Made by a program: the position numbers and the translations under genes. Shown one piece after another: positions 54,507-63,041 of a stretch of DNA of 64,000 nucleotides. Each line of letters starts with the position of its first letter. Positions within the stretch are counted from its first letter, which is position 1. Under the pieces are notes generated by a model. It made no database searches. It saw only the letters and a list, made by a program, of their open reading frames with translations, and was not told the origin of the DNA. This DNA comes from CAYNST01 sp964641175 (lineage in GTDB: Bacteria > Pseudomonadota > Gammaproteobacteria > Pseudomonadales > Cellvibrionaceae): the NCBI GenBank assembly GCA_964641175.1, contig CAZXLJ010000002.1:1-64000 (forward strand), in the 5' to 3' direction.

Positions 54507-57455
54507 TCAGATCTCGCGGCAATCCTCGGGAACACCTCGGTTAATCAATGGAAAAGGTCGGGCCTGCTTGATAAGTAACTGGCGTTGCTCGCCGAGAAAC
54601 TTGAATTCGGTTTCCATGGTGAACCATCGGTTCTCATTGAAGGGGTCCATTTGCGCCTTGAAATGCGACTGAATGGCCTCCATGGCACAGGCCAGCCCGC
54701 GGATTTCCGTCGCCGATATGACCGTGCCTTCAAGCAGGCTGCTATGGCTGTGATAAGTCAAGCGTGGTGTACGGGGCGGCCACTGGTAGATTACCTGCTC
54801 CGTAACAACGCCCGGCGCGGGATTGGTTACACTCGCCTCTCCGACCTGGGTGTTAACGAAGTACTGGTCCGCCCGAGTGAGGTCGAGAATGTTACGGGCA
54901 ATTGCAACACCATTGGCCCTTTCGTTCCGGAATGCCCGATGTACCAGCACCGCCATTGCAACCTGTGATTGGTCCACATTGGCATAGCTCCGCTCCTCGA
55001 AAGCACGAAGATTCCACAAGCTTGCCCAGACGGCGCGTATAGCGTCATCAATCCGGCGCTCATCATCCCCAATAGCGGCGCTGAGTGAGTCGTACAAGCC
55101 GGCGCCATTGAACGTCGACAGATCTTCAGTGTTGCTGCTGCTGCGAAACCGTACACGTTCACTTCCGAAGCGTTCTTGTAGCCGCGATTCAACGTCCCGC
55201 AGCAGTTGCGTATCCACGGGGTGTTCCAGAATCATCTGTTGGACAGAAAGAAGTGTTAGCCGGCGATAGTCCAGATCCGTCTTGAAGATCTCTGATTGCA
55301 TCTCCTGCTCCAGATATCCCCCCGCCCCGCTGCCCGCCAAATGCTCAAGATAAAATGACATCGGAATTGCAAACGCATCTTCCGGCAAATCAAATACAAC
55401 TCCTTCACTACAGCTCGACGCTGCCGGAGTTACCCGGTACAGCTCGGCCAATTGCGCGGCCTTGGCGCCAATTGCCGGCAAGGTATCCAGGCTTGCGTCC
55501 CTCAGGTCAACCAGCGCCCTGGTTGTGTTGTCGAGCCGGGGGGTCAGGATTTCCGGCACTTGTCCGGATCCCGCCCAGTAGTCCTCCGCTTCCGCCAGGC
55601 TTGCCTCTCTAAAGGTGTAGCCACCTGACGTCACCTCAAAGCGGACCAGTTTACCGAGCAAGGGCTGTATCAGTGGATCCCGGTGCGCATCGGGCAATGC
55701 CAGATTTGGGGTTCCTCGTCCCTGGCTCAGGACGTTCACATGAGCCAGGGGAGTCTGGAATGCCTCGGTGACAAGACCACCCACGAAATCAATGTCATTC
55801 GGCACATCGTTTGTAATCACAATCACTCGCGGTCCAAGAATCGCGCTACCCAGATCTTCCGTAGGGATGAATTGCAGAGTCCCGTAGGCGACACCTGGAG
55901 CAAGTGTCTGCATCAGCACGTTCTGAAAAGGAGCGTTCGGCCCGACGACGGGCAGTGAGCCTTCAATCTCCCTGGCCCGATTGATCTGCCCCGCATTCTG
56001 CGGGCGTAATGCCCACTGCAAAGGGTTCTGCGTGCGCACGACAGCGGTAAAAAATGCGTACCGCATTTGTTCGGGCGTAATCGCATCAGCCGGGGTAAAT
56101 TCCACTGCGTGAATATTGGCGTTGGCATGCTTTGAAAGTGTTCCCAAATGGTACCGTCGCGTTGTCGTGTTGTAATAATTTTCTTGAGAAAAAATCAGCC
56201 AGCCTTCATTGAACTGCTGTTCCTGAACCGGGTCGCAGCGATCCAGCGGAGGATCCTGGTCGATAATTTCTCGCACAAACGAGTAATGCAACGGCCAGCG
56301 CCGGGCGCTGAGATAATGGACAGCGCTGCCGCTTTGCAGATCAATCACGAACTTTACAGACTCCATCCCCGCAAGACCGCTGCCGTCAGCCAGTTTCGAA
56401 AAATCACCCGGCGTATACAGGCCGCGCGTGCGATCACCAATTTCTCGCGTTGCGAGAATCTCGCAAACGTTGACAGCACCGGGTGAAGTATTTGTGCAGA
56501 ACTGAAGGGCGAAGGGATAACCCGGAGTGCGCGCCAGTGCCGCCCCCGATGGCCAATACATGAAGGGTATCTGATCGACAACGATTTCTGAGGAGCGCTC
56601 AAACAGGACTGCGGCCCCTTCATTCAAGGGTTGCTGGATAATCGACGCGACATCTGCTTCGGAAAGCGGAATAGCAATTACCTCCCCCGGCATCAAAGTC
56701 ATAGCGGGCATCGCCAGACTTTTCAGTTCGGCAGGCGGTGGCATATCTTCCAGCGGTGATAATCGGGTAAGCGCTAAAGTAAATTCGCCCAGATCTCTGG
56801 CTTCATCACCAAGGTTGATAATTTCAATAAAATCTGCTGGAAGCAGCGCAATTTCATTGATGGCAAGGCCGCCCGGCACCACTGGTTGCGGCCACGAAGT
56901 TTCGGGAAATGATTCAAATCGAATATCGTCATTAACTCCCGGTGTTGCTGTGCTTTGACAGTTGTCGCCATTCGGTCTGTTCGGGCTCGTGTAGCGACAT
57001 ACTGCCAATTCTTTGCCGTCTATTCCGAACCGTGTATATGCCTGGTTTTGTTCCAGCTTGGGTACTGATACCTGGTCAATTACTGCGCCCGTCGCGTCGA
57101 ATATGGAAAGCACCTCACCACTACTGCTTAACTTGAACGGAAGATGGCGATCTCCCTGTTCTGGCGAATCATCCGCGAACAATACAATTACCTCACCGGG
57201 TTGAAGACGTATGCCGGGCAATGCCGCAGGCTCGCCGCCGCTATCGGTTAAATTGAACCCCGACAGATCAACGGCCTGAGAACCGGCATTAATAATTTCC
57301 AGCCAGTCGTCCAGTTCCCCATATTCATCGACATAGACGCCGTCGTTGCTGGTGACGACTTCATTGATCAAGACCGTCGAGGCAGGAAGCCCGGCGCCGC
57401 ACGCGCAAAGCCAGGTTGCAACCGCTGGAAGAAATATTCGGAATGGACGAAACAT
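54507..57455 (-). CDS. Exported lamin-tail protein with phosphohistidine and PEP-synthase-like ATP-binding domains
   Basis: 982 residues. The N-terminus has a hydrophobic signal with a possible lipobox (LCAC, Cys19). One lamin-tail domain (about 28-150: VLINEVVTSNDGVYVDEYGELDDWLEIIN) and a second partial one (about 197-310) follow. At about residues 595-640 a segment resembles the phospho-His domain of PEP synthase (TEAFQTPLAHVNVLSQGRGTPN). The C-terminal part (about 680-980) resembles the PPDK/PEP-synthase ATP-binding domain: IGAKAAQLAEL, RFRSSSNTEDLSTFNGAGLYDS, and METEFKF, LIKQARPF. The domain order is reversed compared with PEP synthase. An exported ATP-dependent phosphotransferase would be unusual; the real substrate is unknown. 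Confidence 0.8.
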   Translation of the reverse strand: MFRPFRIFLPAVATWLCACGAGLPASTVLINEVVTSNDGVYVDEYGELDDWLEIINAGSQAVDLSGFNLTDSGGEPAALPGIRLQPGEVIVLFADDSPEQGDRHLPFKLSSSGEVLSIFDATGAVIDQVSVPKLEQNQAYTRFGIDGKELAVCRYTSPNRPNGDNCQSTATPGVNDDIRFESFPETSWPQPVVPGGLAINEIALLPADFIEIINLGDEARDLGEFTLALTRLSPLEDMPPPAELKSLAMPAMTLMPGEVIAIPLSEADVASIIQQPLNEGAAVLFERSSEIVVDQIPFMYWPSGAALARTPGYPFALQFCTNTSPGAVNVCEILATREIGDRTRGLYTPGDFSKLADGSGLAGMESVKFVIDLQSGSAVHYLSARRWPLHYSFVREIIDQDPPLDRCDPVQEQQFNEGWLIFSQENYYNTTTRRYHLGTLSKHANANIHAVEFTPADAITPEQMRYAFFTAVVRTQNPLQWALRPQNAGQINRAREIEGSLPVVGPNAPFQNVLMQTLAPGVAYGTLQFIPTEDLGSAILGPRVIVITNDVPNDIDFVGGLVTEAFQTPLAHVNVLSQGRGTPNLALPDAHRDPLIQPLLGKLVRFEVTSGGYTFREASLAEAEDYWAGSGQVPEILTPRLDNTTRALVDLRDASLDTLPAIGAKAAQLAELYRVTPAASSCSEGVVFDLPEDAFAIPMSFYLEHLAGSGAGGYLEQEMQSEIFKTDLDYRRLTLLSVQQMILEHPVDTQLLRDVESRLQERFGSERVRFRSSSNTEDLSTFNGAGLYDSLSAAIGDDERRIDDAIRAVWASLWNLRAFEERSYANVDQSQVAMAVLVHRAFRNERANGVAIARNILDLTRADQYFVNTQVGEASVTNPAPGVVTEQVIYQWPPRTPRLTYHSHSSLLEGTVISATEIRGLACAMEAIQSHFKAQMDPFNENRWFTMETEFKFLGEQRQLLIKQARPFPLINRGVPEDCREI

Positions 57456-57605
57456 GGAGCGCTACCGTTATTGTTTCGCCCGGTTTGTACCACTCGTCGA
57501 AGGAATTGCAAAGATGGAATATGTAACTAAAGGTAAAAGCGTGACGCCGTCGGATAAAGCCGATCTGTATCAGTCGTAAAGTATTATCAACGGCAAGAGT
57601 GCGCG

Positions 57606-58028
57606 TTATGGACAAATCAGCGATGGTTTGCCGGCTTTATGTCTCAGCCAGTTTACGGACGCAAATACCGTTGGTCGCCGGATTAACCAATGACCCAAAC
57701 GATGAGTGCCCGGAGCATCCAGAAGCACCAACCCAAACAGGATGGTCAGAATGCCTTGCCCCGGTAGCACGAGCATGAGGAGGCCCATGAATAATAATAA
57801 GATACCCGCGATACGTCGAACGATTTGAATCGCCATCCGGACCGCTAATGAATCAGGGGAAGAATTGCTTGTCTGGCTTTTATTACTAACGAAATAATCC
57901 GGTGGAACGCGCACCGCAATGACGGGCACGGCGACCAAAGTGAGTATAAAGGTAACAGCGGAGCATAAAGCCAACGCAGCGACTACTACCTCGTGGTGTT
58001 GTATCCAGTCCAGCATCGAGAAACTCAT
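57606..58028 (-). CDS. PGPGW-family small membrane protein
   Basis: About 140 residues from the ATG at 58028; a TTG at 58073 is also open. It has two N-terminal hydrophobic segments (VVVAALALCSAVTFILTLVAVPVIAV) and a C-terminal helix pair with the family-typical IAGILLLFMGLLMLVLPGQGILTILFGLVLL and a basic tail. The LPGQG motif corresponds to PGPG-type membrane proteins of unknown function. No ribosome binding site decides the start. Confidence 0.75.
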   Translation of the reverse strand: MSFSMLDWIQHHEVVVAALALCSAVTFILTLVAVPVIAVRVPPDYFVSNKSQTSNSSPDSLAVRMAIQIVRRIAGILLLFMGLLMLVLPGQGILTILFGLVLLDAPGTHRLGHWLIRRPTVFASVNWLRHKAGKPSLICP

Positions 58029-58370
58029 GGGTAAAACAGTAAATACGAGCTCCGGCGCACGCGCGTTCACCAAATGGGTTAACCGCGATTCGTTTTTAAT
58101 ATAAAAAATTGGGTAACGGCGGAATCAAAAGTAAATCGTCTTTCCGACTCAGATTAAAACCCGTAGCGGTCGCTCAAGAAGAATGATAGGTTGGCATATC
58201 AATAAGAACGACAAGTCGATGAAATAGCCGACGTTATAACTTTTCATAGAGTCACCTTGACAATTTCACGAAAGCGCGACATGCTCGAATTATCGGCATA
58301 TGACCAGCTCACATTCGGATGCGAATCCTGATCGCGCCGAACGACCGGAGACTGGAGGCTTTAGGTTGAT

Positions 58371-59534
58371 ATGAAAATAAAGAAATTACTGAATCAAATC
58401 ACTTGGCTCACCGTTGTACTAGTCTGGGCAACACCCGGTTTTTGCGCGACGCAGATGAACGGTATCGCGAGTTATAACCGTTTCGGGCAAGAGCAATTCC
58501 TCGTTGCGGTTTTTTCGGATCGAGCAGGAATTGACTCCGCGGAAATGCTGAAGTCGGATGGCAGCAAAGCATTGGAACTGCGCATAGTCGACGACCGTAT
58601 CTTCCCGCGCCGGTTCCAGCGTATGTGGATTGAAGGTCTGGCCATCAATTGCAGTGACAGTGAGCTGGAAAACCATGCATCCAACATGGCCGATTTCAGC
58701 AACATGCTCAATGTTCAATTGCGTGCGGGGGATCTTTTTCGGGTCGAGAGAGATTCTGTCGAGTCCATGACAGTCTTTCTCAACGGTACGCGTCTGGGCG
58801 GAATAAGTAATGGAAAGTTTTTTGATTTACTGTTGAGGTCCTGGATTGGTTCCGTCCCGTTGTCGGCTGAATTGCAGGAAAGCCTGCAATCCAAAGGCGA
58901 AGGGTTGAACGCTCTACGAGATCGGTTCGCATCAATCAATCCCGCCCCTGAGCGCGTTGAAGCGGTGGCCGCCGCTATCGCTGATCGGGATCAGATCGCC
59001 AAGACCTCGCCAGCCGCCAGGGCAGCACCGGTGGCTGGCCCTGTCAAAGCCGCGAGCGCTGCTGTTGCCGACTCAGGGACCAAAGCGTCGCCGCCAGCCG
59101 GTCCAACACAGAACACGGCAGCGATCGCCTCAACAGCGGCTCCGCGTCCTCAGGCTGAACCAGTCGAAGTGATCACTAGTCTCGACACCGATACCGTGGT
59201 GCTGCCGGCCAGCGCTGAAACGGCGGTTAGTGCCGCCAGCGTCCTGATGGAACAACGATACATATCGCAATTGACCCGTTGGACCCAGCGTTTTGCCAAA
59301 TACCCCAAGCGTGCTTTGCGCCGCAACCAGGAGGGCACTGTGCAGGTCACCGTGACGGTCAATCGTCATGGTTCGTTGACTGATGTTCAACTGGCAGAAG
59401 CGTCCAGACACGAATGGCTGAATGATGCGGCGAAAGATGCCGTGGAAAGCGCCAGCCCCTTCCCCCCAATGCCAACTGACCTGGTAGATGACGAATTCCA
59501 GTTTACCGTCCCTGTGGTTTTCAAATTGTTTTAA
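58371..59534 (+). CDS. TonB-family protein with N-terminal signal
   Basis: 387 residues. The C-terminal 95 residues are a TonB C-terminal domain: RFAKYPKRALRRNQEGTVQVTVTVNRHGSLTDVQLAEAS, then LNDAAKDAVESASPFPPMP and FTVPVVFKLF. The middle (about 205-300) is an Ala/Pro-rich spacer. The N-terminus is a cleavable-looking signal (ITWLTVVLVWATPGFCAT), not the uncleaved anchor with conserved His of classical TonB, and residues about 30-190 form an unassigned domain. It may be periplasmic rather than an energy transducer. No exbB/exbD is adjacent. Confidence 0.8.
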   Translation: MKIKKLLNQITWLTVVLVWATPGFCATQMNGIASYNRFGQEQFLVAVFSDRAGIDSAEMLKSDGSKALELRIVDDRIFPRRFQRMWIEGLAINCSDSELENHASNMADFSNMLNVQLRAGDLFRVERDSVESMTVFLNGTRLGGISNGKFFDLLLRSWIGSVPLSAELQESLQSKGEGLNALRDRFASINPAPERVEAVAAAIADRDQIAKTSPAARAAPVAGPVKAASAAVADSGTKASPPAGPTQNTAAIASTAAPRPQAEPVEVITSLDTDTVVLPASAETAVSAASVLMEQRYISQLTRWTQRFAKYPKRALRRNQEGTVQVTVTVNRHGSLTDVQLAEASRHEWLNDAAKDAVESASPFPPMPTDLVDDEFQFTVPVVFKLF

Positions 59535-59549
59535 TGACGAGTATTTCGA

Positions 59550-59570
59550 AGCGCTCCAAATTGGGGCGCT
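59550..59570. promoter_or_regulatory. Inverted repeat upstream of amt, NtrC-like site or terminator
   Basis: AGCGCTCC-AAATT-GGGGCGCT, an inverted repeat with a 5-base centre, 16 bases after the TonB-family stop. Read as DNA it resembles an NtrC enhancer, and it lies about 110 bases before the sigma-54 promoter element. Read as RNA it is a GC hairpin followed by CGCTTTT, so it may instead terminate the upstream gene. Both are possible. Confidence 0.5.
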
Positions 59571-59662
59571 CGCTTTTGATAGTGCACCGTATTAGATCGC
59601 ATGATCGCCTCGTTTTAGAACACAGCTCAGGTTTTTCGTTGATATTACTCATGTTTATTTTG

Positions 59663-59677
59663 GGGCACGCTCGTTGC
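59663..59677 (+). promoter_or_regulatory. Sigma-54 type promoter of amt
   Basis: GGGCACG-CTCG-TTGC fits the -24/-12 consensus TGGCACG-N4-TTGC at all positions but the first. It lies 41 bases before the amt ATG. This would put ammonium transport under RpoN/NtrC nitrogen control. Confidence 0.75.
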
Positions 59678-59717
59678 ATAGGCGGGCACCAACAATAATC
59701 TTTGTGAGTTTTCAACA

Positions 59718-60920
59718 ATGGAAGCATCAAATGCCGGAGTCGACGTCCTCTTCCTGCTCGTCGGAGCCACCATGGTATTGGCCATGCACGCGGGATTCGC
59801 CTTTCTCGAACTGGGTACCGTCCGGAGCAAGAACCAGGTCAATGCACTGGTAAAAATTCTTACTGATTTTTCGATATCAGCGTTGGCGTACTTTTTTATT
59901 GGATACTCCATCGCCTATGGCGTCAGCTTTTTTGACGACGCGGCCGTACTGAGTGAAAACAACGGGTACGCGCTGGTTAAATTTTTCTTTCTCTTGACCT
60001 TCGCCGCTGCCATACCAGCGATTATTTCGGGAGGCATAGCAGAGCGGGCGCGGTTCTATCCGCAACTGGCCGCAACTGGCCTTCTCGTTGCGTTCATCTA
60101 TCCACTTTTCGAAGGCATGGTGTGGAACAACAAGTTTCAGTTCCAGAACTGGCTGGAAGCGGTAGCTGGCGCGCCCTTCCACGATTTTGCGGGCTCGGTC
60201 GTAGTTCATGGCATGGGAGGATGGCTCGCCCTGGGCGCGGTGATGCTTTTGGGAGCCCGCTCGGGGCGTTACGGACGCGATGGCCGCATGACAGCCCACC
60301 CGCCTTCGAGTATCCCGTTCCTGGCTCTGGGGGCCTGGGTTCTGACGGTCGGCTGGTTTGGTTTTAACGTCATGTCAGCCCAGAGGGTCGAGGCGGTCAG
60401 TGGCCTGGTTGCACTCAATTCGCTGATGGCGATGGTCGGAGGTGTTCTGGCGGCCATGATATGCGGAAAGAATGACCCGGGATTTATCCATAATGGCCCC
60501 CTGGCCGGACTGGTAGCGATTTGTGCGGGCTCTGACCTGTTCCATCCCCTAAGCTCCCTCATGGTGGGTGCAATTGCCGGCGCCCTGTTTGTGTGGACTT
60601 TCACTTTTACCCAGAACCGGCTCAAGATTGACGATGTGCTGGGGGTTTGGCCGCTGCACGGTTTATGCGGCGCATGGGGCGGCATTGCTGTGGGGATATT
60701 CGGCAATGAAGCGCTGGGCGGTCTGGGAGGAGTTACCTTTCTTGCTCAGCTTCTGGGCACTGTGACAGGTGTAATTGTGGCCCTTGCCGGAGGCTTTGCA
60801 GTTTACGGCGGCCTTAAATTCATCGTGGGCCTGCGGCTGTCCGCGGAGGAAGAGTACGTTGGGGCTGACATTACTATCCACCGGATAGGCGCGACAACGC
60901 CTTATGAGTCACTGGGCTAA
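59718..60920 (+). CDS. amt: Ammonium transporter Amt
   Basis: 400 residues, inner membrane, about 11 helices. The pore histidine pair is present: first in FAGSVVVHGMGGW (about residue 163) and second in VWPLHGLCGAWGG (about 315). The NPGFIHNGPLAGLVAICAG-type segment and the helix-one AFLELGTVRSKNQVN signature are typical. No N-terminal signal peptide is apparent; the first helix starts at about residue 8. No glnK gene follows, unlike most amt loci. A sigma-54 promoter element precedes it. Confidence 0.95.
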   Translation: MEASNAGVDVLFLLVGATMVLAMHAGFAFLELGTVRSKNQVNALVKILTDFSISALAYFFIGYSIAYGVSFFDDAAVLSENNGYALVKFFFLLTFAAAIPAIISGGIAERARFYPQLAATGLLVAFIYPLFEGMVWNNKFQFQNWLEAVAGAPFHDFAGSVVVHGMGGWLALGAVMLLGARSGRYGRDGRMTAHPPSSIPFLALGAWVLTVGWFGFNVMSAQRVEAVSGLVALNSLMAMVGGVLAAMICGKNDPGFIHNGPLAGLVAICAGSDLFHPLSSLMVGAIAGALFVWTFTFTQNRLKIDDVLGVWPLHGLCGAWGGIAVGIFGNEALGGLGGVTFLAQLLGTVTGVIVALAGGFAVYGGLKFIVGLRLSAEEEYVGADITIHRIGATTPYESLG

Positions 60921-61056
60921 TTCCAATCCGTCAATTGATCAATTCCACGATGGGTTCTATCATCCGTCTACGAATTTTAAGTGAATGAAAGCCAGGGAAC
61001 CTCTGATCAGGTCGGGACAGCGCCTGCGCGAGCCAAAACGTTCAGCCCGCAAGGCA

Positions 61057-61094
61057 CTCTTCTTGCGAATGGCCTTAGCCCTTCGCAAGAAGAG
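61057..61094. repeat. Perfect 13-base hairpin inside the element
   Basis: CTCTTCTTGCGAA pairs exactly with TTCGCAAGAAGAG across a 12-base loop. It is the strongest hairpin noted in the window and could act in both directions as a structural or termination signal. Confidence 0.9.
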
Positions 61095-61123
61095 CAACGC
61101 GGCGGATGAACGTCTTGGCCGCG

Positions 61124-61179
61124 CCTAGCCGGCCGCACCTAGCCGGCCGCACCTAGCCGGCCGCACCTAGCCGGCCGCA
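61124..61179. repeat. Four tandem copies of a 14-base unit
   Basis: CCTAGCCGGCCGCA repeated four times without change. Each unit contains the palindrome GCCGGC. It lies in the middle of the inverted-repeat element, and the copy number may vary between strains. Confidence 0.95.
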
Positions 61180-61414
61180 CCCCACCGGGCTTGCATCGCT
61201 ATGCGAACTCTGCGTTGGCACTTCTCGACAGGCAGTCAGCATGCCTTCGAAGCGCCGCCTTGATCTCGCAAAGCCCTGTGAGCCAGACGCTATTCGGACT
61301 TGCTCGGGGTTCCCCAGGCTCTCTACAGTTGAGTAAATTGGTAACGCACAATTTTTTGAACTCACAGGATGGAAGCTGCATCCAGTCGATCCAGAACCCG
61401 GGAACCCAATTGCC

Positions 61415-62383
61415 ATGCCCTTGACAAGGATAATTGCGCTGACTTTGCCTCTTTTGCTAGTCAGTTGTGCCACTCAGACGCCAAGAATGTCCGATAAAGA
61501 ATCTACTGTGACAGCGGCCGAGCAGCTCGCCGCCCAACAAGCGTTGCAAGAGGCTCAAATACCTCGTTTGGCGCTCAAACGGAAGATAGCGGTCGGACGG
61601 TTGTCAAACGAAACTAACTACGGTCGCAGTCTGCTGCGCTCCGGGGACGATGAGCTGGGACGCAAGGTGACCGACATGTTTTTACAGTCACTGGCCAACA
61701 GTGGCAATTACCTGATCTTCGAACGCCCGGACATCCAGTTGCTTAACGCCGAGGCACAGTTGACCGGCAATCAGGTCAACATAGTCGGTGTAGATACACT
61801 GGTCATTGGCTCGTTAACAGAATTCGGGCGTGCAACAACCGGCGAATCCGGCTTTCTTTCCTCTTCTAAAAAACAGGAAGCGACCGCCACGGTCGATTTG
61901 CGACTGGTGGACACCGACACTGGTCGCGTCTTCGCATCGGTCACCGGCACGGGTTCGTCCTCCACTGAAGCTGCCAGCACGATGGGATTCGGCTCTGTCG
62001 CAGGATATGACGGCAGCATTAACGATCGGGCCATAGGCGCAGCGGTTAATGCTGCCGTGGAAAAACTGACTCGTGTAATGCTGGAGAAACGCTGGAGCGC
62101 TGATGTTTTGGCGGTGGAAGACGACCGGCTATTCATCAGTGGGGGTAAAAGCCAGGGTATTCGCGAGGGTGCTGAGTTCCAGATAAAAACCAAGGGTCGC
62201 AGGGTTAAATCGCCAACGACAGGCGGCCATGTAGTCTTGCCGGGTAAGCCTGTTGCCCGCCTGCGGATAGCGGGTACATTCGGTGAGTCCGAACTTGAAG
62301 AAGGTTCGTTCGGAACGGTGGTACAAGGGTCCATCGCCGGCTTTGAATTATCCGAATTACAGGTCGAGGAGCTGGAAAAGTGA
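61415..62383 (+). CDS. CsgG/HfaB-family lipoprotein
   Basis: 322 residues. The signal peptide has lipobox LLVSC. The CsgG core follows: KIAVGRLSNETNYG (about 56-69), SLANSGNYLIFERPD (about 91-105), VDTLVIGSLTEFGRAT (about 126-141), ATVDLRLVDTDTGRVFASVTG (about 154-174) and AIGAAVNAAVEKLTRVM. CsgG forms an outer-membrane pore for curli export, but no curli genes are near, so this belongs to the larger group found with DUF4810 and GNA1162-like genes. The C-terminal extension (about 225-322) is a beta domain not found in CsgG of E. coli. The next gene starts with GTG overlapping the TGA stop. Confidence 0.88.
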   Translation: MPLTRIIALTLPLLLVSCATQTPRMSDKESTVTAAEQLAAQQALQEAQIPRLALKRKIAVGRLSNETNYGRSLLRSGDDELGRKVTDMFLQSLANSGNYLIFERPDIQLLNAEAQLTGNQVNIVGVDTLVIGSLTEFGRATTGESGFLSSSKKQEATATVDLRLVDTDTGRVFASVTGTGSSSTEAASTMGFGSVAGYDGSINDRAIGAAVNAAVEKLTRVMLEKRWSADVLAVEDDRLFISGGKSQGIREGAEFQIKTKGRRVKSPTTGGHVVLPGKPVARLRIAGTFGESELEEGSFGTVVQGSIAGFELSELQVEELEK

Positions 62384-62703
62384 AATTACTGTTGTGTTTA
62401 ATACTTGCCGCCACGTTGAGTAGCTGTGTTCAGCCTCCAACGCATTCCACCCAGGTAACCGACGATCGCCCCCGCATTACCTTTGATGCCATTGCACTTC
62501 AGAAAAGGGCGAAGCAATACGAAGTGCTTGTTGACAACGTCAGCTACGGAACTCTGGATCAATACCTTGCGGGCAAAAATACATTGCCAATTATTGCAGG
62601 ACGCCACCGCATAGAGATCCGCCACGGTGACCGACTCGTAACGACTGAAGAAGTTGTACTGGATGCGAATACGACTCGAACAATCCGGGTAGTTGATAAA
62701 TGA
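62380..62703 (+). CDS. Small hypothetical lipoprotein of the CsgG operon
   Basis: 107 residues from GTG overlapping the upstream stop (GTGA). The signal peptide has lipobox LSSC. The remaining 90 residues contain a PEGA-like beta pattern (YEVLVDNVSYGTLDQY, GRHRIEIRHGDRLVTTEEVVL). It overlaps the DUF4810 gene by 4 bases. Function unknown, but the overlaps bind it tightly to its neighbours. Confidence 0.8.
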   Translation: MKLLLCLILAATLSSCVQPPTHSTQVTDDRPRITFDAIALQKRAKQYEVLVDNVSYGTLDQYLAGKNTLPIIAGRHRIEIRHGDRLVTTEEVVLDANTTRTIRVVDK

Positions 62704-63041
62704 TTCGCAGTGTCTTCGCCCTGTTCATATTGATCGGGTTGTCCGGCTGCACATCGAGTGCGCTGTACAACTGGGGTGATTATGAAAACAACCTGTTTGT
62801 TTACTACCACAAGCCAGCGTTGCAGAATCAGGTGATGACCGAGCATCTGCAGTTTCTGGCGAAGCTCGAACAGGAAAATCAGCGTCCCGCGCCCGGGCTT
62901 CTCGCTGAAGCGGGTACCCTGCTTTTGTTGCAAGGTAAAACTCAGGAGGCGATTGGATATTATCAAAAGGAGCATGATGTCTGGCCTGAAAGCAGGCCCA
63001 TGATGAGTGCCCTGATTACCAACCTCAAGGAACGCAAATAA
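62700..63041 (+). CDS. DUF4810 lipoprotein
   Basis: 113 residues. Lipobox LSGC. The DUF4810 signature LYNWGDYENNLFVYY is followed by two helices with TPR-like spacing (LLAEAGTLLLLQGKTQEAIGYYQKEHDVWPES). It is the middle member of the known CsgG - DUF4810 - GNA1162-type gene trio. Start ATG overlaps the previous gene by 4 bases. Confidence 0.9.
   Translation: MIRSVFALFILIGLSGCTSSALYNWGDYENNLFVYYHKPALQNQVMTEHLQFLAKLEQENQRPAPGLLAEAGTLLLLQGKTQEAIGYYQKEHDVWPESRPMMSALITNLKERK

Larger units (their letters stand above)
60991..61320. mobile_element. Full-length copy (copy C) of a non-autonomous inverted-repeat element
   Basis: About 330 bases with imperfect terminal inverted repeats: the left end reads GGGAACCTCTGATCAGGTC, and the right end read backwards gives GGGGAACCCCGAGCAAGTC. 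Similarity extends inward about 35 bases and outward to AGCC. It holds a 13-base perfect hairpin and a 14-base tandem repeat but no gene of its own. Related ends occur at 1-51 and 38838-38883. It has the look of a MITE mobilised by a transposase elsewhere. It fills most of the 494-base space between amt and the csgG-like gene. Confidence 0.75.

Noticed and set aside
61124..61179. 14-base tandem repeat considered as CRISPR or origin iterons
   Set aside because: No spacers, no replication or Cas gene nearby; it lies inside the inverted-repeat element.
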